64,000 nt of DNA from Ulva prolifera (taxonomy: Eukaryota > Chlorophyta > Ulvophyceae > Ulvales > Ulvaceae), in assembly GCA_023078555.1 (NCBI GenBank), contig CM041196.1, forward strand, positions 10,682,985 through 10,746,984, written 5' to 3'. Every line of letters begins with the position of its first letter. Position 1 is the stretch's first letter. The position numbers and the translations under genes were made by a program. The notes under the pieces are model-generated. The model saw only the letters and a program-made list of their open reading frames with translations, made no database searches and had not been told where the DNA came from. Of the stretch, positions 41,085 through 53,287 are shown in pieces.

Positions 41085-42447
41085 CAAACGAGACGAACAG
41101 GGAAGAATCGAAAAATGCCGCGCACGAATCGTTGTTAAGGGATATGTCCAGAAAGCAGGAATCGATTACACAGAAGTTTATGCTCCAGTGGGCAAGTACA
41201 CCACGGCCAGGTATATGATGTCAGAAGTGGTACAACATGACCTGGAACTAATTCAATTAGACGTTGCAGCAGCATATATGCACATCTCTCTGGAGGAGGA
41301 TGTATACATCAAATTACCTGGTCAACTAAGGGATGGAAAAGCATGCAAATTAAACAAGGCTCTATATGGTCTGAAGCAATCAGGCAGAGCCTGGTTCAAA
41401 CACCTCAAGAAGATATTGATGGATCTTGGCTTAATAATTACCCATGCCGATGAGAGCTTATATATATTCAAATCTACAGATGCTGGAAATGACACATACA
41501 TACTTGTGTACGTGGATGACCTACTCTTAGCAGGTCACCGTGACATCATAAACTGGATCACAACAGAGCTGAAAAAGAAATTGCAAATCGTTGAAAAGGG
41601 AGATGCGAAATATTTCCTGGGAATGGAAATAATCCGAGACAGACAGGCTGGAACATTATGGATTGGTCAATCGCAAGGCGCAAAGGATCTGCTCGAGAAA
41701 CTTGGCCTCAAGAACGCTAAAGGTAGAAAGACTCCCATGGATTGCAATTTATCGCTACAGAAGTACGACGGAACTGCAACGCCTGACAACCTAACGCAAT
41801 ATCAGAGCATGATTGGCAGCCTACTGTATCTAGCAAATTGCACCAGACCAGACTTGGCACAACCAGTGAGAATGCTAGCACAATTTATGTCAAACCCATC
41901 AGATGATCGCATGTCAGCCGCAAAACAAGTACTGAGGTACCTAGCAGGTACCACCACATTAGGGATAATCTACAAAAAATCGGACCCAGAACCAATTATG
42001 GGTTACTGTGATGCTGATTATGCTGGTGACATGGACAAGAGAAAATCCACGTTTGGTTACGTGTTCGTTAGATCTGGGGGAGCAGTATCATGGAATTCAA
42101 AATTACAATCAACAGTGGCCATGTCAACGTGTGAATCAGAATTTATGTCGGCTGCGCATGCAGCAAAGGAGGCGCGTTGGTTGAGAGACCTCAAGGGAGA
42201 GCTATCCGGCAGAGTTCAACCAGTGACTATCATGGGGGATAATCAGGGAGCACTGAAAGAACCAAGCACATAGATGTTGCGCACAGATTTGTCCAAGACA
42301 GGGCAGAACGGGGGGAGATAATATGCGACTACATATCTACAGACCAAATAGTAGCAGACTGTCTCAGGCTGTCCCACTACAAAAACTATTGGAAAGCAGA
42401 AGAGATATGGGCATGCAATGTCGACCTGTTTGACAGAGCTGTCTTCC
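41071..42447 (+). pseudogene. Element D reverse transcriptase-RNase H
   Basis: Open from 41071 to 42273: MVYKIKRDEQGRIEKCRARI, VYAPVGKYTTARYMMSEVVQ, ALYGLKQSGRAW and the catalytic ILVYVDDLLLAG. SMIGSLLYLANCTRPDLAQP follows, then RNase H with MGYCDADYAGDMDKRKSTFG, STCESEFMSAAHAAKEARWL and IMGDNQGALK. Just after GALK a deletion removes about ten residues and shifts the frame. RTKHIDVAHRFVQDRAERGE continues in the next frame to about 42447. With one small deletion before RT, one in protease and one here, D is dead but well preserved. Confidence 0.88.
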
Positions 42448-42647
42448 AGGGGGAGTGTTGCAGTGCCCAAACGCTGCAGCGCCAGCAAGGCCAGACTCCT
42501 AGAGCTGCACTTATTCCACAGGGGCATGCATGCCTAAGTGCGTCAGTGCACTCGGTGTCAGACAACTCAAGTACTATATAATCTTCTTAGCAGCGGGGTG
42601 GGGACTACCGGCTGTGGGCTGCACCGTTCTGAGCATTCTTGACTACA
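42448..42647 (+). repeat. Polypurine tract of D and LTR-like sequence before F
   Basis: AGGGGGAG at 42448-42455 is followed by TGTTGCAGTGCCC, the likely start of an LTR at 42456. ACTATATAATC near 42575 could be a TATA box. The sequence ends GACTACA directly before the ATG of the F gag at 42648, leaving no leader or primer site. Whether this is D's 3' LTR, F's 5' LTR or a fusion of both is not resolved. Confidence 0.45.
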
Positions 42648-43204
42648 ATGGGAGTGGAGGGCTGGCTTACTGAGGAGCCTGACATTGCTATACCGAAAGA
42701 GGTGATGGCGGACGCAAACGTCCGGAGGAGGATGCTGCTCTGCGTCGACGATAGAGGTCTGGCGCGCATCATTGACAAGGCATGTACCACCATGGCGGCG
42801 TGGGAGTAAGCACGTGATGAGTACGAGGCGGAGCTGGAGCTTCGCCAACCGATCCTGGTGAGCGAACTGAATAGCATTTGGCAAGGCTCATCGGAGGCAT
42901 ACCCGCGGTATGCGGGTAGGGTTCTTGAGGTTCTCGAGAAGCTTCAAGACACCGGCGTTGTGGCAGCGGATCAGCTAGCCGCGAATTTTTCACGATCCCA
43001 CCGAGGGGCGCTATGGATGTGCAGCACAGGGCAGAAGAGGCACGCAGACCTTTGGCCGAGATGCAGGCCGAGGTGCAGGAGCAGGACAGAGAAGCGGCAT
43101 ATAGCCACCTTCCGCAAGCTCAGGGTTTCGAAGTCTCCAACAGCGGGATGGTGATGGCAACGACCGCGAGCCACCGATACCAGATGCCGGTGGTCCCCAA
43201 GTAA
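42648..43204 (+). pseudogene. Copia element F gag fragment
   Basis: From the ATG at 42648: GVEGWLTEEPDIAIPKEVMA, then RGLARIIDKACTTMAAWE and a TAA at about 42807. The same frame goes on with LELRQPILVSELNSIWQGSS and YAGRVLEVLEKLQDTGVVAA, a UBN2-like gag pattern. Near 43000 the best frame becomes uncertain. No zinc knuckle is seen. Confidence 0.6.
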
Positions 43205-43911
43205 CGCCCATAGCCACACTACTCTGCCCGCCATCTTTGCAGTCTTAGCGGTAGCGGCAAAGTCTCAATTCTACAAGGCCATATCTGCGCGCCGGAGCCG
43301 GTTTGTAGGGCCACAAGAAGATCACATGCACTGCAAGTGCAGATCACATATACAGTGGGCGGCGCCCTGGTGCTATGTTCGTTCATGTGGATGGGCACAG
43401 TTTGTTTACTCTGTGGCGTGGGCACAATTGTGTCTGGTGAGGATAGTTCATGGACCTGATGTCTACCGTACAGAGCAGAATGTATTGTTGGCCACGCCAG
43501 AACATGCAGAATCAGCTACCTGCTGAGGCAGAGTATCCACCTGCTGAGGCAGAGTATCCACCTGCTGCGGCAGAGCATGTACCTGTTGTGACAGAGGCAA
43601 GGGCAGAACCAAGTATTGTTGCAGGGTCTCACGCGACAAGATTTGCTCAATCTTCGCCAAGACGAGATGCGCAGCGGTGCGTCGGCGCTGATGAAGACGT
43701 TAGAAGATGCACCAATGGCATTACGGGGGGATGCATGACTTTAACATGGTGGCAATGGTGCTGGCGAGGTCAATGAGATGTGTGGAGGACTGCACATCAG
43801 GTGCACCGGAGGATGTGCTTGCCACACAAACAGATCCAGCGCACCATGTGTTGGATGCACCATGTGAAGTGGCAAGCAAGCTCGGGATGGACTGCCTGAA
43901 ACACAACAGAA
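43205..43911. other. Deleted middle of element F
   Basis: About 700 bases stand where protease and integrase should be; no motif of either is visible. At 43508-43575 a 21-base unit (CCTGCTGAGGCAGAGTATCCA) is repeated about three times in tandem, encoding PAEAEYP repeats, perhaps part of a linker. Confidence 0.55.
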
Positions 43912-45235
43912 GTGCTGGCGCGGCCGGACGCGGTGTTGTGGCGTGCGTCAATGGACGCTGAATGGGCTTCCATTCAAGAGAAGGGAGTGATGGCGCCAGC
44001 GACGGAAATGCCGAAGGGAAAACGTGGTCTGCCGATGAAACCTTTATACAAGATCAAGCGTGATGCGCGCGGTCAAGTCGACAAGTACAAGACCCGCATG
44101 GTAGTGCTGGACTGCTTGCAGAGGAAGGGCATGGACTTTGAGGGGGTATTTGCCCCCAATGCTCCACAAGCAACCTTCCGGGTCATGGTTGCTCATGCTG
44201 TAGAGCATGACTATGAACTGCATCAGTTTGATGTTGTCACGGCAGTCCTGAATGGTGAACTAGACCCAGAGGATGAAGTCTATGTGCGCTTGCCAGAAGC
44301 AGTTGGGGCGCAGACCTACAGGCTCCGCAAAGCTTTGTATGGTTTGAAGCAGGCAGCTCGGGCGTGGCATGCTAAGCTACTGAGTGAGCCAAATGTGCTG
44401 GGGTACACTGCGTCAGAGGCAGATCCATGCATGTTCTACAAATATATGGGGCAGCAACGACTGTATGTTCTGGTCTATGTGGACGACGGGATCATCATTG
44501 GCACTTGGCAGATGGTCTAGGCAGCCTTCGCGGAAATGGCCGGCGTCTTTGAGAAGGGACAGATCTGGCTCGGGCAGCCGAAGTATGCTCGGGACGTGCT
44601 GGAACGATTCGGGATGATGGAATGCAAACCTGTCTCTTCACCGATGGAGGTGAATGTTCAGCTGCACCAGGATGCAAGGGCAGCCACTGCTGATGTGCCA
44701 TATGCTGAGCTGGTGGGCTTGCTGTTGTATTTGACAGTAATCACATGGCCGGATCTTGCATAATGTGCGGGTGTGCTGAGCCGGTTTGTGGCCAACCCAT
44801 GTGATGTGCACTGGAAGGCGGCAAAGCGAGTGCTTCTCTATAATGCTGGCACAATTGATAGAGGTATTGTGTACCAGCGGGGCGGGGTGGCCGTCGAGGC
44901 CTTCGCCGACTTGGACTATGCGGGAGAGCAAGACACTCGCAAGAGCACATCAGGTGTAGTCATATTGATGTGTGGAGGTACTGTTGTATGGAAGTCCAAG
45001 TTGCAGACTGTAGTTGCACCTTCAACATGTGAGGCTGAATACATCGCGGCAGCCGCAGTAGCTAAGGAGGTGACGTGGGTGCGCAAGCTCATGGCAGAGC
45101 TGAACGGGCGCGTTGAGACAGTCCGGTTGCATGCAAACAGTCACTCTGCACTTGCGCTGATGAGGCAGCATACCCCGGGAGCTCCGGGACGGACGAAGCA
45201 CATCGACGTGGCCTACAATTTTGTGAGACACCGTG
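43912..45235 (+). pseudogene. Element F reverse transcriptase-RNase H
   Basis: A single frame over 1.3 kb interrupted only by stops at 44518-44520 and 44761-44763. RT blocks are RASMDAEWASIQEKGVMAPA, LYKIKRDARGQVDKYKTRMV, FDVVTAVLNGELDPEDEVYV, ALYGLKQAARAWH and VLVYVDDGIIIG. RNase H blocks are EAFADLDYAGEQDTRKSTSG and STCEAEYIAAAAVAKEVTWV. The block that should read like CDNQSAL is HANSHSAL, so a catalytic Asp is lost. Homology ends at KHIDVAYNFVRHR near 45235, where other sequence begins. Confidence 0.85.
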
Positions 45236-46327
45236 TCATCCTTCTAGTACGCACGTCTGACACCGTGACCAGCCTTCTAGTACGCAAGTCGCCTGGCCAG
45301 GCGCCGGCCTTGTCGGAGGGTTTTCCACCGCAGGCATTATGACCGCCACCCTCACATGGCACGGTCGTTATGGACTCCCCCCGGGGGTTCCCCATCGGCA
45401 TGGCATACTGTCGACAAACCGGCCGCCACGACTTTATTTTCCCCCAGGACACATGATCGTCAGGTCCTGCGCCTGGCGCTAGGGCTGCTCAATCCAAGCA
45501 ACCCCGCTTACCCGGTAATCCGGGACATGTTACGGCAGGCAACTGCCACCCCAACGGCCACCATCAGGGGCCCCTCTCAGCCGCTGCCCCCTCTCCAGGC
45601 GGCAGCGTCCTCTCAGCCGGTCAAGCCGTCCTCCAGTCGCCGGGCAGCACCGTCTCGTCAGCAGCCCAACACCGTAGCTTCCCTCAGCCCGCGGCCGAAA
45701 GTCGTGAACTTGGCGAGCAGCCCGACCCCAAGCAGCGTGAGCTCCGAGCTGCCCTGAGAGGTGATTGACCTCGAGGGCATCGACCTGGACCCCCAGACGT
45801 TCCAGGAGATCGTGGCATCCGTACCTTCCGCGTCGGAGGGCTCTGCCTTGACCAACTCCAAGATTAAGCGGTTGCCGGTTAACGTTCAGAAGTTTATGAA
45901 TGATGTGTCCAAGACCCCCACCTCCGGCGTTAGCGGGGATGAATTTAGGGCCAAGCTTGTCGCTATTGTGCGGGCTGAGCGGTCTGATGTTGCTACCGCC
46001 CGCGCCCGTGAGCGTAGCTTGCATGAATTTATTGAGCTGGTCACCCACTGACACGGCCGTGTGTTGGGCCATTATCTGGATGATCTGGTGATGACCTTCT
46101 CGGACCTTATGTAACCCGTTTGCTGGGCAGACGCGGCAGCGGCTCTTGTTACAAAGCCCCGGTCTCGCCCCCACCTCGTGGGCCCTTACCGTGATTACGC
46201 CTTGCATTCTGTGCTTCGCGCCAGGGGCGCTGTCGTGTTCATGGCGTCGCTGTGCTTGTGATGTGGTATTCTGCCACCATTTGCGTGCTTAGCTTCCGGA
46301 GCTTCGCTGCTCTGGTAAGGGGGGAGG
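45236..46327 (+). pseudogene. Element G internal sequence with unrecognised ORFs
   Basis: A 133-codon frame (45356-45757) is Pro/Ser/Ala-rich. Directly after its stop another frame (45761-46051) reads EGIDLDPQTFQEIVASVPSA and RLPVNVQKFMNDVSKTPTSG, with a charged end. It looks like a gag-type protein, but there is no zinc knuckle and I cannot name it. AAGGGGGGAGG at 46317-46327 is a polypurine tract touching the LTR that follows. That places this DNA at the 3' end of an element, with pol missing. Confidence 0.45.
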
Positions 46328-47129
46328 TGTTGTGAGATATCTCTCACACTAGCGCATGCTGGCACAATTAACACCTTTTCTTATATGCGTAGCGACTTGT
46401 CCAGCCATGTGGACGGTCGCACACGCATAGCTTTTAAATTACCGATCGAGTTGTACACAGTGTGATAACACGTACGCTCAGTGGGCTTACGTGCCTCCAC
46501 GCGCCACGTATGACGGCACGCGTCCACCAGCCTTACGTGCACATTACATCAGCACTGTGTACAGCCTTCTCCCGGCACAATGTGTCCCGTCATAGGCTTA
46601 TTATGGCTTTATGCGGCTAGCCGAATCGTTACTGCACATATTACGTCTTACTGTGTGCATTACCGCCGTTACACAGGGTCCGCCCGGCGGGCTCCAGGGT
46701 TGGCATGCACGATAATATATGTACAGCCACCCAGAGCTGCCCACGAATTACGTGCGCAGCCTTGCTTACACTCATCTCAGGCTCTGTGAGCCACAATTCA
46801 AGATCTCCCGCGCTTTCGCGGGATCTGGGATCAGTGTGGCAGTTATGCGGCACGATTCGGCGAGGCCAGCTTTGACAGGGGGATTGACCTAGGCGCACAC
46901 ACCCCGGTATTTATACCGAGCGCTTGCTGGGACCAGACACGCTTTACAGTAGTCTGGTTGGGGCGCCATCCATTTCTGCACTGGCACGTCGCATCTCTGC
47001 GTGTGAGTGTACCCCTGCTCTGTTTGTGCCTATACATCCCTCGTGCTACGGCGAACTGCTGTCCCATCATTTCTTCCGATTACCGCCATAGAGGTCTGTT
47101 ACCCGAGACCAGACCGATAGGTCACAACA
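46328..47129 (+). repeat. 3' LTR of element G
   Basis: 802 bp, TGTTGTGAG to TCACAACA, closely similar to the solo LTR at 10609-11400. It has a polypurine tract on its left and a copia RNase H fragment on its right, beginning AGCAG. The left five bases (GGAGG) do not match, as expected for a 3' LTR of a longer element whose 5' end is lost. Confidence 0.9.
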
Positions 47130-47460
47130 AGCAGTGTCATGGAGCTCGAGGATATATCCCACATTAGAGCAGTATACATGTGACACTGAGTACATAGCTG
47201 CCGCTGCTGCCTTCAAGGAAGCCAGGTGGGTATGTAATTTATTCGGAAATGTGATTGGCAAATTGAGATGCATCATTATCTATGGCGACAGCCAGGGAGC
47301 AATCAAGCTGCATCACCACATGCACGCTCATCAGCATACCAAGCACATTGGTAATGTGCATCGCTTTGCCCAAGATGCGGAACAGGGGGAGGTAAATTTC
47401 AACTACATCCAAACGGATTTGGTAGATTCTGATTGCCTTGAAAGTATCCGTAGGCTCAGA
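47130..47460 (+). pseudogene. Copia RNase H fragment (element H)
   Basis: It begins abruptly at the LTR edge with AVSWSSRIYPTLEQYTCDTE, then AAAAAFKEARWVCNLFGNVI, IYGDSQGAIKLHHHMHAHQH and TKHIGNVHRFAQDAEQGEVN. This is the C-terminal part of a copia RNase H. The missing N-terminal side is not found to the left of element G, so G's insertion was followed by loss of the rest, or H was already truncated. Confidence 0.75.
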
Positions 47461-47516
47461 AAGCATAATTGGCGTAAAGGAGGCAATGTGTCCTTGAAAC
47501 ACATAGACTACCACTC

Positions 47517-47870
47517 TGAAGAACAGATTGTGAGAACTGCCAATTCTCCATTGTGGCTCCATTCCTGTGGACTCAGAACATACATGTTTCATGTCGGCGT
47601 ACGCATTTCACAAGTCATACATCATCGTCTCGGTGTGTCCAAGTGCGTAGGGATTTGGGCCAACAGAATTTGAGACTATTGCTATGTACATTGTATACAT
47701 TGCTAGCAAGTGACCTCAACCGGGTGGCAGAGTAAAATATGCTAGGCGCAAGTAAGTGGTCACTTGTTGTACACGTCCGAAAATCTGAATCGCATAAAAG
47801 TGCAGGTGAAAGAGCTTTGCCGATAGCACAACTTGTGTATTCAATGTGCACAGTCTTGTTGCACGTGTGA
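47517..47870 (+). repeat. Dispersed repeat R1, copy 2
   Basis: Aligned with 55374-55745 through several blocks: TTCTCCATTGTGGCT, GCTATGTACATTGTATACAT, AGCAAGTGACCTC, TTTGCCGATAGC and CAATGTGCACA. It starts within about 60 bases of the end of the copia fragment. Confidence 0.7.
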
Positions 47871-49229
47871 CCTAGTGACACGTGTGACACATTACGCATT
47901 GGATGTATTTGTGCACGTTGAGCTCACATGGTATTTGCCATGGCACCACGTGGTCGGCACCACGTGGTCGGCACCACATGGAGACACCGGAACGTGCTAG
48001 GCCAAGGCTGCATTTAGGTACCCGGACTTGCAAGAGATAGTTTGACCAGGTCAATCAAGGGTCCATTGTCGTGTGAATTACTCGAGTGCTGTAACAATAG
48101 ATCAAAGGGTTTCTCATGGGCATCAACTTTGGCTCGGGGCATCAACACCACGGTATTTCGCACAGTGAATATAACCATGTGGCACGTATCAACGCGACCT
48201 TTCGAGGACATGACATCTCTTGCAAAGGCAGCTACGGCTGTCGAGGGAATGATTTCACGTTGAAGCGTATTCTGGAGTTTTTGGGTATTGTGAACGCGCT
48301 TGGACCCATCGAGATAACCTTGTACAATCTAGTGTGCCCCAATGCCGATGAAGGGCCAACATAATCTAAGATTTCCGCACTATCACACACAAAACTCCAA
48401 CGAGGAGCACGTTTATTGCTACGCTTGGGCATCATGCACATCTACACCGTATACACGGTCAGCATACACATGCAACATCAGACAAATGCTTCGGCCGGGC
48501 TGCCTCTAAAACGCAAGTCCGCGATAGACGGTTGTGACCAGGGCACACACCCTCCATACTATGTAGAGGTGCGTACATACTTAAAAACCGTGTGATCGAA
48601 GTTGCTCATATTGTAGGCAATTCCAAAGCGTAGAGGGAAACGTGTACCTTGTATAAGTGTTGAATTTAACAACGCGTTTTCCCGGAGCAAGCTGGCACTT
48701 GGTCCGCATCAACGCAACCTTGACCAAACAAGTATGAACAAGGGTCCATTGGGTGTGCATGAGGACATGCGAGCCTATACCCGGAGAGCCTCTGGGTTGG
48801 CTGAAAGGCAGTTGCTCCGACCGGGGATGTTACTACAATGGATGCAAGACACATTGATGTCTAACTTGACCGGTGAGCCTGCGCACAATAAGCTCAAACC
48901 ATTCATGCCGTGTCACGCCGCTCCCCATGATGAACAATCAATGGCCATGTCATGTTACTCCTGCCAACACACATGGACATTCAGGCATGTGAACAACTCT
49001 TGAGTTCGCTCAAACTTTGAGCACTCGATGAGGGCTTGGCCAATTGTGTTCACGTGCAATCATCCGCATGTGTTAGGTGCGTCTCATACGTTTGAGCATT
49101 GGCAATTGCACATGCTAATATATATCCGTCAGGATGCGAATGTATGTTCGTCTCTGATCAGCTCCTTTTGAACTAAAACTATGTTATGCCTCTAATAATG
49201 CGTATAGTATTCAGCCGGACATAAATGAA
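47871..49229. other. Stretch with only weak ORFs
   Basis: A 14-bp unit, GCACCACGTGGTCG, is repeated nearly three times at 47943-47982. A 82-codon frame at 48116-48364 (NHVARINATFRGHDISCKGS, then FTLKRILEFLGIVNALGPIE) looks coding-like but is not recognised. A weakly similar piece (VRINATL) occurs near 48700. Confidence 0.35.
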
Positions 49230-49790
49230 ATGTACAGAGTGCGAAACCGGCCAGCGCAGCAAAATTTCTTCGTTTGACTCGCGCAGCTGCTTCATATGGC
49301 GCACGCATCATTAGGCACACATGGTTTGGCACCTCACATGACTGGCCAACATCTGCTGACATACAGTCTTCGCGAAACATCAGCGGTCGTTGTATGTCCA
49401 CAATCACGTGTATGCTCATGTCATGCGTATGAATGTTATATGTATCACGCCTCTTGACAGGGGGAATACATAGTTGGTAGGACAGCTAGAGAGTATATCT
49501 GATCGACGTCTGTGACCTTACCACTCGCAAGCTTTCATAGATGTGTCGCCTGCTTGTCGGCTATGCTTACAATATGAACACAATTTCGTAATGTATTTTG
49601 GTAGCATTGTGTTCATCACTAGTGAGTTCACAAATTGCAGTTGCGGTGGCAGCACTTTTGTGCCGAGATCGATGTGGCGTAAATGGGTTCCGGATGCATG
49701 TTTTATCGGGTGACACGGCCAGCCATTTCGTGGCGTGGATGAGACCAAGCTCGAGTTCGCGACTGCCATGTGCCACTAGCCCATAAGCAG
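49230..49790 (+). repeat. Dispersed repeat R2, copy 2
   Basis: Diverged copy of 4680-5220; the landmarks CTCGCGCAGCTGCT, CACACATGGTTTGG, CGCAAGCTTTCATAGATGTG and ATGAGACCAAGCTCG occur in the same order and spacing. Confidence 0.65.
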
Positions 49791-49853
49791 CAAGTATGTT
49801 GCTGATCCACCCTCCGCGTTGTCTTGAAGTTAGCTCACATCGCAAGGAAACGC

Positions 49854-50294
49854 ATGGCTCCAAATATGGCAGCGGTGCTCGACAGTGTGTTCAAGAGTGA
49901 TGTTACGCGGTTGCCCTTGTTGCCCGAGTCTCTAAAGGATATGCGGTAGGTTTCGTGGCTGCCGGTGGCCCGTGAGCACGTTGTGAATGCGGCTTAGGCC
50001 ACCAAGTGCTTTCGGTGTGGAGCCAAGGGCACCAGCGGCAAGCATTTCAAGGGCGTGTGCGAGGCCAGGTTGGACACGCACCGCAACCCGCTGGTGTAAA
50101 GAACCATGTTTGCTAGTTCGGAAGGGGCCCCGTCTGGGCACCTCTTTGGCTTCGGACCAAACGAGGGGGGGTTGAGAGGTCTGCGTGGCTCTAGGTTGGA
50201 TTGGCGCAGCCTCTCCATAGATGAAGTGAAGGGCGTCATTGCTAGTGAGGTGCAAGCTCGCGGCGTGGATGCCTTGCGAGCCTCAGATGTCTGA
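49854..50294 (+). pseudogene. Gag-like protein relic with a zinc knuckle
   Basis: From the ATG at 49854 one frame runs to a TGA at 50292-50294 with three internal stops (near 49947, 49995, 50097). It reads MAAVLDSVFKSDVTRLPLLP, then TKCFRCGAKGTSGKHFKGVC, a Cys-Cys-His-Cys arrangement with a longer inner spacing (C-x2-C-x8-H-x4-C) than the retroviral knuckle. LSIDEVKGVIASEVQARGVD follows. The element class is unknown; it lies just upstream of gypsy J but in a different frame and without a visible LTR link. Confidence 0.45.
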
Positions 50295-50449
50295 AGAGGC
50301 TGGCACAGATCGCCGACTGCGCCCGCGGTTGTGGTTCCGGTCTCGGGAGCCGCCGCGCTACTCGGCGCTTCCAGTTCAGAGGACTCAGCGGCGCACATGA
50401 TGGCACAGGGGTACGGGACTTCAGCTGATGGTCATCAAGTCATATCATA

Positions 50450-50870
50450 AATTTCGACAGGCAGGTTATACTCCGACACGCGTTGTCATCGCACCGGAAG
50501 TTACATGCATACGTCAGTGAGCACAATCATACTCGTCACACCACGACGCTGCCACCGAATCCGGTGTCCAGCGCTTGTCAGCCAATCATGATAGTTATCC
50601 CAAATTTTTTAGGGATTCTAGTTAGCGTGCTCCACTTTTGTGGAACACTTTATCATGGCCAGCCTTGGCAGGGGTGTATTGGGTGCAGTCCAAACGGTAT
50701 TTGTACCGTGCACTAGCTAGGATTCGTTCTTCTGTGATCAGAGTTCGAATTGGGGAAACCTATTTCCATTCTGCTATAACACATTGTTGTCTTTCACACA
50801 TCCTGTTACAACCTGTCGTATCCAATATTCGATCATAGTCTTCGCACTACGACGTAAGGCCCGATCATAT
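50450..50870 (+). repeat. Possible 5' LTR region of gypsy element J
   Basis: It lies directly upstream of the J gag. ACGGTATTTGTACCGTGCACTAGCTAGGA near 50690 resembles CGGTATTTATACCGAGCGCTTGCTGGGA in the G-family LTRs (11180 and 46905). Ends, primer site and a 3' partner could not be defined. Confidence 0.3.
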
Positions 50871-50985
50871 ACACCAAGTTAGATCCACGTGTTTGTCAGC
50901 AGCCTGGAGGCTTCCACCTCTCTCGACAGGTATCGGTTTGCTAAGATCTTCTGCCTAACATTTCACACATGTTGCAGACCTCATC

Positions 50986-53287
50986 ATGTCTGCACCAGAG
51001 AACATTCTGGCCGTGGATTGGGACGTAGTTCACCAATCCATTGTAGACCCTAGTGACGCGAACTTGTTTATTGACCATCAAATGTCACAGATCCCAGGGA
51101 CCTCATCGTTTTCTCGCGAGGACATCGACTGTGTGCGTCGAACAACCGGACAGATGCGTTGGTTGGGCACCGTTGTTGCCGAAGCAAGCAAATCCGTCTC
51201 GTCTAGTTGTTCTAGGAGTACACTTTTAGCTATGCAGAAAGACGCTAGAATGTTGCTTGTCAACGAGGAGCTTAATAAAGAGTTGTGGCCCTTCAAAACC
51301 TTGGAACCAAGATCTTCGGCACGTACAATTGGTGCAACACTGTCGCTCGGTGGCTCGAACACTTGCATGGTTACATGGGGTCCAGGTCCGGGGTCGACTA
51401 GGAATTTGCTTAGCCCTCAGGGCATGTCATTGATGTGCTGGTTAGGCACATAGTATGCACAGCCGCTCTTAGATTTTGTTTATGCTTTTGCCAAGGATGA
51501 CAGAGCATTCAAAATGTCATTCCTATCGTGCCCAGCTCAGAACGATATGCTTGATATGACCGGAGTGTCGAAGCGCGCCGCAACCCTACGCGCGTCACCA
51601 GCTGTGAACAGTCCTGGCGCGGCAATCAGGCACTTAGCCAAGATTGCCGACACACATCTGCAAGATATTGTGTACGCCGTATTTCATGCATGCGAAAGTA
51701 GGTCGTTTTGTTTGCACTCAATCAAGCTCAAGATCCCATCGGTCAACATATCAGAAATGGTGAAGTCAGAAGCCATTCAATTCAGGGATTGCTCATCATC
51801 AGTTGTCACGCAGGTACAGTCAACCCTGCCTGATCTGTCCTCCTTGCGTGATGTTGAACCAAACTTCATAGACGATCGATATGCGTCGTGGTTTCGTAGT
51901 GCCGAATACACGTTCAAGTCTGTCAAGTTCCCCGCATTCTCGGGTCTACGAAGCGACCAACTTTCGGAACTACGATGGCACAAGTACCAAAGTGACGCAT
52001 TGCATGCACGCAAGCACTGCACTCACTTGTCCGAACGACAAGTCATTCAACACCTCATGTCGTCATTTGATCGCACGGAGCAGCATTTCACAATTGGCTG
52101 CAATGAGACCACACTGTACTGTCCTCCAATGGCGGGAGACCACTCGTGACTTTTACTTCACGAATGGACAATTCCGACATAACATTGAGTAGGCATGGCA
52201 GTCATACAATGTAGACGAGTCCGCTGATTTCAATGAATTGATACATCATGTCACGGAGTACTACCGATTCATCTTTATTGATTACCCACATATGCCTGGC
52301 AGACAATCACGCATTGGCTTTGCATGCATACTGTTCACAAAGCTGCAGCAACTCATGCAACCTCAAAGCACATCATCCGTCAGCTCGACGCTCACGATGT
52401 TCGTACCGCTGTCACAACTGCTGGTGAAGTTTAACGATGAATTGATACCTGCCATGAATGAATCCACAGAAAAGGCGGACGCAGTCGCTAATGCATTCAT
52501 AGAATGGCCAGTATCACAGCTATTATAAGTCCGAGAATCTGCGAACACTGTCAAACGTTTTAACTGTGTTGTTTCGGAAAAGCGGTTTGATTACGCATGG
52601 TTGAAATCGAGCCATAGACATACCCGGCCGGCCGGCAAACAGTTACAAGCCGCGGCGGCGGCACTGCAACCCCTTAACATGAACTTTAGTGTGCAGCCAC
52701 CTCGTCAGCCTAAGGGACCCTCAGTATCTTCAAATAAGCCAGGTCATATCCCTTTCTTGAAAGGGATGTGTCACACCGTCAGCCTAGACAAGTTCAAGAC
52801 TCGGTTCAACGAGTACCGTCAGCAACCTGGCATCAGACGGTCGCCGGATCTCATAACGGCGATCGAAAAGGAACTCGCGGGCGGCAGCACGGCAGTGCAT
52901 GTTGCGCTGTCACGCGCTATATGACCACTACCCCCCTCAGTCAAAGCAACACCCCTTAGCGTATTTCAGGCAAGGATGCGCATGACATGTTTGCACCCCA
53001 AGAAGCAGTGCCCACTCTGCCCAAATTGCAAAGGTCTCAATCAGACGCACCCCATGCATCCCATCAGCGAGTGCCCTACATGCAACGAACTTGTGCCTAC
53101 AGCGAACCGCGAGGCGTTCTTTCAGGACGCGTTCAACCAGACACGTCAGATGGTCCCCCTCGCATTGTCTAGCAGCTCGGGCACGCGACAGCAAGACGGC
53201 GTCAAACGCGACCGGTATGATCCCAATCGCAAGGGCTCTGACAAGTCCAAGCGGCCACGACATGACACCCAACAGCATATCCGTTGA
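50986..53287 (+). pseudogene. Gypsy element J gag
   Basis: The ATG at 50986 starts SAPENILAVDWDVVHQSIVD. The frame passes a TAG at 51451-51453, continues YAQPLLDFVYAFAKDDRAF to 52149, and changes frame near 52130. It then continues (MIHHVTEYYRFIFIDYPHMP, KPGHIPFLKGMCHTVSLDKF) past stops near 52526 and 52922 to 53287. Near the end CPLCPNCKGLNQTHPMHPIS with CPTC is a Cys/His cluster like a zinc knuckle, followed by a basic tail (GSDKSKRPRHD). Its position upstream of the gypsy protease supports gag. The total length of about 750 codons is long for gag. Confidence 0.65.

Noticed and set aside
43508..43575. CRISPR-like array
   Set aside because: Three tandem 21-base units without spacers, in frame with a linker-like peptide; the window is eukaryotic.
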